Source: Choristoneura fumiferana
Taxonomy: Eukaryota > Arthropoda > Insecta > Lepidoptera > Tortricidae
DNA length: 64,000 nucleotides
Direction of reading: 5' to 3'
Assembly (NCBI RefSeq): GCF_025370935.1
Contig: NC_133472.1
Span: 14,663,863-14,727,862, forward strand
In this document: piece by piece, positions 56,208-64,000 of the stretch
How the letters are laid out: every line of letters starts with the position of its first letter
How positions within the stretch are numbered: the first letter of the stretch is position 1
The notes under the pieces: model-generated
Told to the model about the DNA's origin: nothing
The model's input: only the letters and a program-made list of their open reading frames with translations
Database searches by the model: none
Program-made: the position numbers and the translations under genes

Positions 56208-59200
56208 GTAAGTACGTCTTTCTCTTAAGATTATCTCTTTGCTAAGAACTGTGCTAAATATTTCGAGTACCTATTACAGGTATTGCACTCAATGGGATTT
56301 ATAGTTTTCCTTTTGATCCCTCAAGAGCTGATCAAATATGGCATCCAAATAGATCGAGCTGGAATGTCAAGTACTTAGCTAGGTGAGACTTAAAGGACTT
56401 TGAAAACTAAGTAGGTACTTAATTAACAGGTTCTTTTTAAAACTCAGCTATCTAATGTTAATATACTCAAATACTTTCTTATTGTTTCTATTTAAATAGA
56501 AAAACAAATCTTTGACAATCGACCTTAGCCTGTGATATCAAATTAATTACAAATAGATAAGTGCGATAGGTAGGTACAGGTGTCATGTTGTCGAATGGAA
56601 GTTTTTGTTAATGCTAATCCGAATCACGATCTTTTTCATTTATTTTTCTTCGTTTTTCCCGGGAGTATTCACCGTTGGTCAGTAGCTTTCATAATTACGT
56701 TCATATCGAACGATCATATTTAGACATCCACATTAAAAAGTATAAGTTAAAAGAAACGTTAGGAACTTAATTTTTTACGTAATTGACACATTTTTGAGGT
56801 AAAACGCTCGAGGAAACAATTTCGTATGGAAATATTTATTTTCTCTTTCATCTGTTTTCTGCTCTTTAAGTGGTAAAGCTAGTGCCACGAGACTTGATGT
56901 GAATGATTTTACACACACAGCTACAAAAAGAACTGATTGCACAAAAGGAGAATGAATGAAATGAACGTGTCAAAATCCTGCTGTCATTATACGACATGTT
57001 GTAGGCGTGTGTGTAATCAATCATTCACTTCAACTCTCGTGGCACTAGCTAGTATATGTACTTTAAGGAGACTATGCTTTTTACATCCGTCGACACCCAG
57101 CTGCTTAACCAATCGGCTGTGTCTTCTGCAAGCTCGATAGGTAAATATACCCCGCAGAGATAGAGCCCGCAGAAGGCAATTTAAATTGTCAATTTTTATT
57201 GCAGGGAGGTACTTTAAGAGTCAGAACTGAAACAAGAGCAAAAACTAATGCAATACATTGGTAGCTCGAATGTTACGTTTTCAGTGTCATTTCATTACAT
57301 TACCTACATAAGCCCAAACGAAGACGTGAGTTATCCGTTACAATATCATTTAATATGTGTGAGTCTCACGGTAGTTTCATGTTAAAAATTACCTACATAA
57401 GGTTTAATTTTTGTAAGTTTCCTAAGTCGAGTCTATCTCACGAGAGCTTAAATGTATTATAATATTAAAGTTTCTTAATTTTAACATGCGTATGAAACAT
57501 ACTTTCAAATAGATAGCTATTTATTTGAATAGCTTAGCATTCTTAATTTCAGAGATAAGGATATTAGGTAAAAAAAATTGACTGCTCTATTTCGTTAGCT
57601 CTTGAGAATAGGTCGCATAAATACATACGAATTCATAGGTCAAAGGCAAAACCATTATCACTGAAATTGCCTGAAAAGAATTTTTAATCTTAAATAATTT
57701 ATTGAATTAGTTGTTGCTTTGCTTTTAGTGTTCTTACAGTGTGGAGGAACTGCATGAACACACATTTCTGGCATAATCGTAGCTATCATGAGGTCGCGGG
57801 TGAGCAAAGTAATTGTTTCATTTCATTTTAATTTAACCTTACATTAACGTTGGGTAGGTGCATTACATTACTGGGATTTGTAGACTTGATTTACCGTGAT
57901 CCTTGTGCAATATTGTAATTCGAAACATTACGTCGCATTTGCTTAAGGCGTTACAAATTGTGTGTAGTAATGAAAGTGCCGTCTTGAATATAATGTGGCT
58001 TTAACATTTATATTCTTTGCAGTGCGCGGGCCGCGTTACACAGTTAGCAATGGGCACGAAATTCCCAAACAGCCGTTTGTAGAGGTCCGCAACGCCACGT
58101 ATCACGGTAGCGGGCCGCGGGAAGAGGCCCGCGCCATGTGCTCTGTAAAGACCCTCGAAGTTAACGCGACCGCCAACGCCACTATAACCAGGAGACTGCA
58201 CGGAGTTGTTACTTCTAGTAAGTTGTCAAGTTTCAAGCTTTGGATCGAAATCGATTTAGAAAGTTATTTTTTGTATGTTATGGACCAAGTGATTTATTGA
58301 ATAATGACAAGCTATACCGGGCCAAGTGATTAATTATTCCTAAACTTCATTATTTATCACATTGTCTGGTCATTATGAATTTAATAGGTAACAACAGTAA
58401 CCAAGCAACCTACATCAATTAAATTATTTCAATATAAATAAACTTAAATGTTTAGCAAAACTAGTACTGCAGATAATTCGAGAATATACATCAATCTACA
58501 ATATACAAAAATACTACAATCACTTCAAAAATACTGACTGCACAGCAAATTAATTACATCGTGCGTAGATACTCATTCCCATAGCAAAATAACTTTTATT
58601 GTCAATTTGGCACCGGAAAATTACGTACGACGACGAGCGGAGCGAGGAGGAGCGTTAGGTACAATTGCGACCACAACGCGCGAGCCGAGCGAGCGAAGCG
58701 AGCGTGCCGCGGTAGTGGCCGGCTAAGCGCCAAAACCTAATTTATTTAGGAAATAATTTGTCCTCTACTAGGTTATGTAATTTACTTGATGTAAAAGTAT
58801 ATAAATGCTGAAAATAAATTGATAGGTGTACATATTATGTTGTACTTAATAAATAATAAGATGACGTGTCAAATAAAATGATGTTTCATTTATGTAAACT
58901 GCCGTGTGTTATATGAAAATAGAAGCTAGATTTAAATAAATGCTGCTGTGCAATAATAAAAATGCTTTACTTGAAGATAAATAGCGGTACGCCACGAATT
59001 AAGTTGCGGTTTATTACGTAATATTTTGAGATGAGTATTTTGCTGTGCAATCAGTAATTTTGATGTGAATTCGGTTTTTTTTTTGATAAAAAAGGTCTTT
59101 TTTTGATGTGCGTTTTAAACGCAGCAGCAGTATTAATACTGCCCGTATGTTTTTAAATATAAATCGCACGACAATTTGATCTCGAGCGACATAAGAAATA

Positions 59201-59986
59201 GTATGCATACTGCCTGTCCTAACTTACGGTGCCCAAACACGGTCACTTACAGAATCGCAGAAAACCAAACTGAAGGTTTGCCAAAGAGCTATGGAGCGCA
59301 GCATGCTCGGAGTGGGAAAGATTGACCGTATCCGGAACACGGTGTTGCGTTCTAAAACACTCATTTTCGATGTTGGTTCAAAGACTGCTAGGTTGAAGTG
59401 GGACTAGGCCGGCCATGTCAGACGAATGGATCCACTGCGGTGGGCTAAAAATGCCACAGGACGGATGGCGACGGCGGGGGAGGCCCAGACGGAGATGGCG
59501 GGACGACCTGGATGTATTTCTCGACGACTGGCCTCAAGCTGCTTTGGATCGGGAGGAATGGAGGACATGGGGGAGGCCTTTGCCCAGCAGTGAGATATCA
59601 ATCCAAGCTAGATAATAATAATTGCCTTATGCCCTACTGGCTGCCTTATTATGTCTTGCATCTTATCTGACCCGGTGGGAACTGTTCTGTGGTAGCTGAT
59701 CTTGAACTGTTAGCAACTTTATTTTGTCTAGCTCTTGCTAACTACAACTACATTCCTCTAAATATGGCCAGTGGACATGGAGAAATTAATCGTTCCTATT
59801 TTTTTACCTTTATTTTTATTTTCAGGAGAGCTGCAGAGTTCGATACAGCGGCTAGAGGTAATTATTTTTGGCCAGATGCAGCAGCTGTGGCACAGTTTAG
59901 ACGCGCTGCGAGAGCAACTCGGTGGCCGTGAAACTACGTACCCTGATCGCCGTACCATGATGTTTAGATTTAAGCCAGAGGGATAG
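56126..59986 (+). CDS. unrecognised secreted glycoprotein, 203 residues, five exons
   Basis: Exons 56126-56207, 56280-56382, 57729-57799, 58023-58217, 59826-59986 total 612 nt and join in phase (1, 2, 1, 1) at consensus sites, including T|GTAAGT, GCTTTTAG|T and CTA|GTAAGT. Residues 1 to about 24 are a signal peptide (MWRTGLNSTVFLLIIFNHL). The mature chain has Cys at 28, 70 and 125 and five N-glycosylation sequons (Asn 51, 78, 109, 133, 137). It carries YSFPFDPSRADQIWHPNRSS and WRNCMNTHFWHNRSY, and ends in an amphipathic, probably coiled-coil helix (about 152-182, LQSSIQRLEVIIFGQMQQL) and a basic tail. No membrane segment after the leader. I do not recognise the family; an odd cysteine count plus a coiled coil suggests an oligomer or a secreted ligand, which is inference. 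Intron 4 contains a dead LINE fragment. Confidence 0.72.
56280..56382 (+). CDS. unrecognised secreted glycoprotein, exon 2
   Basis: After a 72-nt intron. Encodes IALNGIYSFPFDPSRADQIW and HPNRSSWNVKYLA. Acceptor ATTACAG, donor CTAG|GTGAGA, phase 2. Confidence 0.68.
57729..57799 (+). CDS. unrecognised secreted glycoprotein, exon 3
   Basis: Acceptor TTGCTTTTAG is chosen over the ACAG 12 nt later because only it keeps phase with exon 2. Encodes VLTVWRNCMNTHFWHNRSYH then EVA; donor GCGG|GTGAGC, phase 1. Part of it resembles a stretch at 3053-3104. Confidence 0.6.
58023..58217 (+). CDS. unrecognised secreted glycoprotein, exon 4
   Basis: Encodes RGPRYTVSNGHEIPKQPFVE, VRNATYHGSGPREEARAM, CSVKTLEVNATANATITRR. 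Clearly GC-richer than its flanks. Acceptor TTTGCAG, donor CTA|GTAAGT. Confidence 0.75.
58270..58376. repeat. MITE, ATGGACCAAGTGATTTATTG
   Basis: TATGGACCAAGTGATTTATT to AACTTCATTATTTATCACAT; inverted match to positions 1-80. Confidence 0.55.
59222..59615 (+). pseudogene. non-LTR retrotransposon ORF, dead C-terminal fragment
   Basis: Reads TYGAQTRSLTESQKTKLKVC, QRAMERSMLGVGKIDRIRN, KTARLKWD, then a TAG where the family has Trp, AGHVRRMDPLRWAK, and in a second frame GRPRRRWRDDLDVFLDDWPQ with ALDREEWRTWG. This is the C-terminal tail typical of insect non-LTR reverse transcriptases. One stop and one frameshift, so inactive. Sits in intron 4 of the unrecognised glycoprotein gene. Confidence 0.85.
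59826..59986 (+). CDS. unrecognised secreted glycoprotein, exon 5 with stop
   Basis: Encodes ELQSSIQRLEVIIFGQMQQL, WHSLDALREQLGGRETT and RRTMMFRFKPEG, then TAG at 59984-59986. Acceptor ATTTTCAG. Heptad-like Leu/Ile/Met spacing suggests a coiled coil. Confidence 0.72.
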
Positions 59987-61715
59987 TTCGATGTTCACAT
60001 TGTGTAGGATAAACCGCCCAGTTATTGCCTATTTTTTGTAATTTGTTTTTATAACTGACCCAACTATCATTTAAAGTGTGAATCTCAGTTGAAGTGGGAG
60101 AAAGTATTCTATTACTGGCACGTTGATTTCATTAATTGGCACCCAGTTTTTGACAGACTTAAGTATATCCTTCATAAACACGTCTACCTAAAGTTTTACT
60201 ACTTAACTTAATGTTCACATATTAACATCGATTCAACATATTAGTATTCCAGTGCTGAGTTTAATTTTCATCTCATATGCTGTGTGGGGATTTAGGATAA
60301 ATCAAAGCGGAGTTGTAATTAAGTTCCATTTATTAACAAATTAGTAACTGAACTGATCAGCAGGTTACCCGGCCGCGCGAAGGATACTATCGCTCGGCCG
60401 GGCTACAACAATAAACAAATACCTTCGTTAGTTACATTTAGTTAATGTTTGTAAACCTACATGCATCTATTAATAAATTAAATATTAACAAATAAACAAT
60501 TTATTATGCTTCCTTTCGATTAGAAACTATAATTAGAATGTACTTTTTGTAATAAGAGAAAGTTATATGTAAAAATATTGGTCGTTTATATTATAAATAA
60601 CTAATTGAGACTAAAAATGTCAAATATATCGGACGGAAATAAAGTACCTAATAATATCATTTGTATGTAATTCGCTAAAATAACTAGCGATACTAGTTGA
60701 ACGACACATCGGACAAATTCAGACGATTAAGAAATTTATTAGTTTTATTACACTGCTTACTCGTTTCGATTTTGATGTACATTTATATTGAATCAAATCA
60801 ATAGTTTTTTAAATATCAACATTGACGTATTGATAAAATAAACTTTGCGCTTCAATTATTTACATAAAATTGTTTGACGGTACTCAATCTCGTGAAGCCC
60901 AATGATACTGCAAACATTGTGGCCAATGGAGTTTCTACTCAATAAAGTTACATTCTTCGTTTCATAATTGACCAATGTCAATACAGAACACAGGTACGAG
61001 TAAGTGTATATTGTATTCCGATCCAATTTTAAAGCGTAAACAAGGACGCCATTAATAAACGACGCCAAAATAATTAATCTGTTCAGTAAATCGATTATTT
61101 ATTAAATTAATAGATCAACGTATTGTTGCCTATTTTATTATTTACAATACTTGATTTAATTCCAAAGACTGTTTATTCCAATTACAAAAGCAGTAACTAT
61201 TTTTTAATTTTAAGGAAAGTAAATAAAAATCGCTTATTCATACGCGCATTAATCGATTTTTAAAATGTCAAATTTTCCACCATCTCTACGCTAGTCTATG
61301 CTACTACAGATTATACACATGTTTCAATCAAGAAATAACGTCAGATTTTGACGAAGATTTTTCAAATGAAAAATAAAGTGAATTTTGGTGAAAAAAGTGA
61401 TTAGACATCTAGTTAAAAGACACGAATTATAGATAAATGTGTTATTGATTCGATCCAGTGGGTGTTTATACAAGAATTTTGATGAAATCGGTTTGTTTAC
61501 ACTTTTAATAAATTGGATAGGCATAAAGTATACGTAATATCAGCGGCTCGCGTTGTTAACTAAAGCGAGCTACAGTTCTAACGTAGTGTCTCTGTCGTAC
61601 CACTCATATTTCTTTACTGGCGGTACGATGAAACTCCATAGCCAATTTTTATTTTTAAATGATGGTTGTTACAATGGTCGTGTGACGTCGGGATCGTTTG
61701 GGATTGTTCGCGCGG
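59987..61715. other. convergent intergenic interval between the glycoprotein and filamin genes
   Basis: The two 3' ends face each other here. AT-rich, several AATAAA words, a GC-rich inverted pair at 60368-60402, no further gene or clear repeat seen. Confidence 0.55.
60410..60415 (+). other. candidate poly(A) signal of the unrecognised glycoprotein gene
   Basis: First AATAAA after the stop, about 425 nt downstream, beside a GC-rich inverted pair (ACCCGGCCGCGCG / CGCTCGGCCGGGCT). Confidence 0.3.
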
Positions 61716-61853
61716 TCAGGCGGCGTTGGCTTGCATGTAGCGGCGCAGTTCCTCCTGCGTGTCGAAGATCATGACGGGGAACGGGGAGCCGGGCACGTGC
61801 CGCCCCGCCCACCGCACTTCCACCCGGTAGTCGCCGGGCTCCGTCGGTGAGAA
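61716..61853 (-). CDS. filamin-repeat protein, last exon with stop
   Basis: 45 codons plus TGA: FSPTEPGDYRVEVRWAGRH, VPGSPFPVMIFDTQEELRRY, MQANAA. Closes the last Ig-like repeat and adds a short helical tail. Confidence 0.9.
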   Translation of the reverse strand, partial: FSPTEPGDYRVEVRWAGRHVPGSPFPVMIFDTQEELRRYMQANAA

Positions 61854-64000
61854 CTGACGACAAATTCGTGCTTACAGTGTTCGGGTTCAACCATCTCCAC
61901 GTGTTACTCTTCACAGGCTAGCAAACCTTACATGCTTACGGTACAACAATAGATACGTTATCGATACAGATTTAACGGTCCACCGTTATCTTAATTTATG
62001 TAAAAATCATAGCTTGCTTTAGCATCTATGACGCAGGACGCAAACTATTTGCAGAAGTGGCTAAAAGTACCGCGGCCGAGTAAATTAAAAACACAACAAA
62101 TTATTTTTGTCTTTTGTCGGTACTAAACATGAGCTATTGTATTTTTAACAGTTTAAATAATCTTGAACGGAACGGTGAATTAAAACTAAAGAGGTGTATG
62201 AAATGAATTCCTCATAGACTATTTTAGCAACAATTTTGTCGTAGTTAAATCCCGGTTCTAATAATAGATACAGGGTATAGAATATGATTGACCACAATAG
62301 TCATAAGTAAGCTCACCTTGCACAGTATAGTGCGGTCCTTTTGGTTCTCGCGCTGCATCTCGACGCGGAAGGCACCCTTGGGGCCGCGCACGCGCACCGT
62401 CAGCTGGCCGGCGCCCGCGCCGCGCGTGTCGCACAGGAATCGCGACTGGAACGTCGCCAGCACGCCCGGCTCAACGCCCGGACCGTACACGCGGACCTGA
62501 CAAGCGTTTACGGTTACACCAGGTGTACAGTCGAGTTACGTTAGTAACATAAACTTGTGAGCAAAAATTTGATCAAAAATGTCTGAACACGCTTCTACGC
62601 TGTTAACAATAGTCGTGTTCAGATATTTTTGATCAAATTTTTGCTCACAATCACAAGTTTATGAACTCGACTGTACAGTCCCGAACCGGGATTGTTGAGC
62701 CACTTGCCTGTTCTGGGTTTTAATGACAACATATACTACGATGATGTATAAATCTGCTAGATTATTAATAGTGGCGAGTGGAAAAAATGTAGCACTGAAT
62801 AATAAAATAATAATTTCGGTGGTAAAGACGCATTTCGTTTTAAATATTTACCGACATTTTATCTACATTATATCAATCAAAGTTTCATTCCCTTAGCGAA
62901 GTAGAAACACTTATAAATATACCTTGGAAGGATCCGGCGCGCCGGCAACTTTGAGCACGAACGGCGAGCCGGGCACGTGGTCGCCGGCAAACTGCACGCT
63001 GAGCACGTGCCGGCCCGCTTCCGCCGGCTTTACATTGAGCGTGAACGTGCCGTCGCCGTGCTCGTACAGCTCGCAGTACGCCACCTAGAAGGATATACTT
63101 AGTACACGAAGACGAACAAACCATATCGCAGCGTGGAGGTCACTGCTGGTTTGCTATAAACAAAATATCGCTAGATGGCTCCATTGGCGAGACTTCTGTT
63201 TGAGGTCTTGCATGAGTTTGGCTCATTTAGTTCAGGCGCAAATGTCAAAACTTGCCATAGTATGTCAGTGACGGGAAGCTCCAGCTATAGCGCGATTATG
63301 ACCCCCTGTTTCACCATCCATTAATTAAATTTATTTGACGGATCAATGTGATGCTGTCTCTGTTTATATTGTTGGAATAGACGGAGACGGCATCACATTT
63401 ATCCGTCAGTCTTTTTCTTCTTCTTCTTTACCTTGTTGGGGCCGGTACAGTGAGCGGTGAGCTCTCCGGGTCCGGCGCGGCGCGTGTCGATCCAGGACCG
63501 TATCTCGCGGCCAACCACGCCACCGGCCAGGCCCGCGCCGGAACATACTACGCGCGACGCGTCGCCGCTCTCTGAGCCCGCCGTCACGTTCACTGTCAGC
63601 GGACATCCTGCGAACATACGAAGATACTTGAATACCAATAAAAAGAAGATTAATATAAAGGAGAAAAATTACAAGACAGTCAAACTGTATTATCGCATGC
63701 AGCGAATCTACGCCGCGTTAGGGTGTAAGCAAAGCATAATTCGCGCTCCCTCTAGAAATAATAAGGGTAAAATGTAATATATTTTTTGCTAACAAAAAAT
63801 ACTTTATGCCGAGTTTCTTGCGGCCCATTTTTCTTGGCAATGATGTTCTTTCCCCTTTGCAGCCTACTTACAGAATAAACGCTTTGATTTTGATTTTAAC
63901 ATGAACTTTGCTGTCCCTGCTCTGTCGCACGCTAAATTTGAGCGGGTACTCACTCAGGTTGTACACTTACTTCACGCTCAAGCCACTTCACTCTGACTCG
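61716..64000 (-). CDS. filamin-repeat protein, C-terminal end (partial; continues beyond the window)
   Basis: Actin cross-linking scaffold of the filamin class. Exons seen, 5' to 3': 63971-64000 (cut by the window), 63432-63607, 62923-63084, 62317-62496, 61716-61853 with TGA at 61716-61718. The products read as filamin Ig-like repeats: CPLTVNVTAGSESGDASRVV with CSGAGLAGGVVGREIRSWID; GDGTFTLNVKPAEAGRHVLS with DHVPGSPFVLKVAGAPDPSK; VRVYGPGVEPGVLATFQSRF; TEPGDYRVEVRWAGRHVPGS followed by PFPVMIFDTQEELRRYMQAN. The repeated V-x-GSPF and G-x-Y/H-x-V-x-V signatures are diagnostic. The last four exons join in phase. The end in DTQEELRRYM rather than directly after the last repeat makes me lean to the Jitterbug-type filamin over Cheerio, with low certainty, so no symbol is given. 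Exons are far GC-richer than the introns. Confidence 0.9.
62317..62496 (-). CDS. filamin-repeat protein, exon (second from end)
   Basis: 60 codons: VRVYGPGVEPGVLATFQSRF, LCDTRGAGAGQLTVRVRGP, EMQRENQKDRTILCK. First part of the last repeat. Acceptor TTGTCAG, donor AAG|GTGAGC. Confidence 0.9.
62525..62676. repeat. GTACAGTC-ended palindromic MITE, family D, in filamin intron
   Basis: GTACAGTCGAGTTACG ... GAGCAAAAATTTGATCAAAA and inverse ... AACTCGACTGTAC. Confidence 0.8.
62923..63084 (-). CDS. filamin-repeat protein, exon (third from end)
   Basis: 54 codons: VAYCELYEHGDGTFTLNVKP, AEAGRHVLSVQFAGDHVPGS, PFVLKVAGAPDPSK. Completes one filamin repeat. Acceptor CTTCTAG, donor AAG|GTATAT. Confidence 0.9.
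63302..63409. repeat. truncated MITE, GGGGCTGTTTCACC family
   Basis: CCCCCTGTTTCACCATCCAT to CATCACATTTATCCGTCAG; the outer part of the right arm is missing, replaced by TCTTTTTCTTCTTC before the filamin donor. Confidence 0.75.
63432..63607 (-). CDS. filamin-repeat protein, exon (fourth from end)
   Basis: Encodes CPLTVNVTAGSESGDASRVV, CSGAGLAGGVVGREIRSWID and ELTAHCTGPNK. Acceptor TTCGCAG, donor AAG|GTAAAG. A truncated MITE ends 22 nt into the next intron. Confidence 0.88.
63790..63897 (+). mobile_element. LINE-type 3' tail fragment in filamin intron
   Basis: GAGTTTCTTGCGGCCCATTTT, GGCAATGATGTTCTTTCC, then GAATAAACGCTTTGATTTTG. Inside the intron between the two most upstream filamin exons. 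Confidence 0.6.
63971..64000 (-). CDS. filamin-repeat protein, exon cut by window end
   Basis: Only RVRVKWLERE is visible, the last strand of a filamin repeat, before GAA|GTAAGT. That donor leaves phase 0 but the next exon needs phase 1, so a small exon or another donor is missing from this reading. Confidence 0.6.

Noticed and set aside
57741..57799. Alternative exon 3 start at the TTCTTACAG acceptor
   Set aside because: It gives a frame mismatch with exon 2 and a stop in the carried frame; the upstream TTTTAG acceptor fits.
62288..62544. Plus-strand ORFs opposite the filamin exon
   Set aside because: Antisense shadows of a GC-rich exon that reads as a filamin repeat on the minus strand.

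Overview
The window reads as nuclear DNA of a moth or butterfly (inference). The evidence is AT-rich non-coding sequence with many repeats of lepidopteran type: palindromic MITEs, Helitron-like ends of the form CGCGGGCAACAGCTAGT, tRNA-headed SINEs and LINE tails. Genes have many short, GC-rich exons with canonical GT-AG junctions. Nothing prokaryotic, no rRNA, no functional tRNA and no CRISPR array was found.

Layout. Positions 1-10.8 kb are repeat-rich with no gene I can prove. Positions 10,860-26,869 (minus) hold a complete DEAD-box RNA helicase gene, belle/DDX3, whose 13 coding exons join in phase into 746 residues with every helicase motif. Positions 27-32.5 kb hold repeats and one candidate small ORF (30,927-31,178, minus). 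Positions 32,647-32,913 (plus) encode an 88-residue secreted peptide. Positions 34,216-51,126 (minus) hold two tandem genes for secreted TULIP-fold lipid-binding proteins (group-7-allergen / JHBP-takeout type). They share exon layout and intron phases but have diverged strongly in sequence. Positions 56,126-59,986 (plus) hold a five-exon gene for a secreted, heavily glycosylated 203-residue protein that I do not recognise. Positions 61,716-64,000 (minus) hold the last five exons of a filamin-repeat protein that continues beyond the window.

The genes do not form a pathway. Belle acts in RNA and translation control, filamin in the actin cytoskeleton, and the other products look secreted. The TULIP pair is a local duplication.

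The most interesting signals are the unrecognised secreted gene, with a possible echo of one exon 55 kb away; a large group of palindromic elements that share only a GTACAGTC-type terminus while their interiors differ; and palindromic elements repeatedly sitting 14-27 nt downstream of 5' splice sites, including one 64-nt exon hemmed in on both sides. All joins were made by hand from splice consensus, phase and family similarity. No transcript or database evidence was available.
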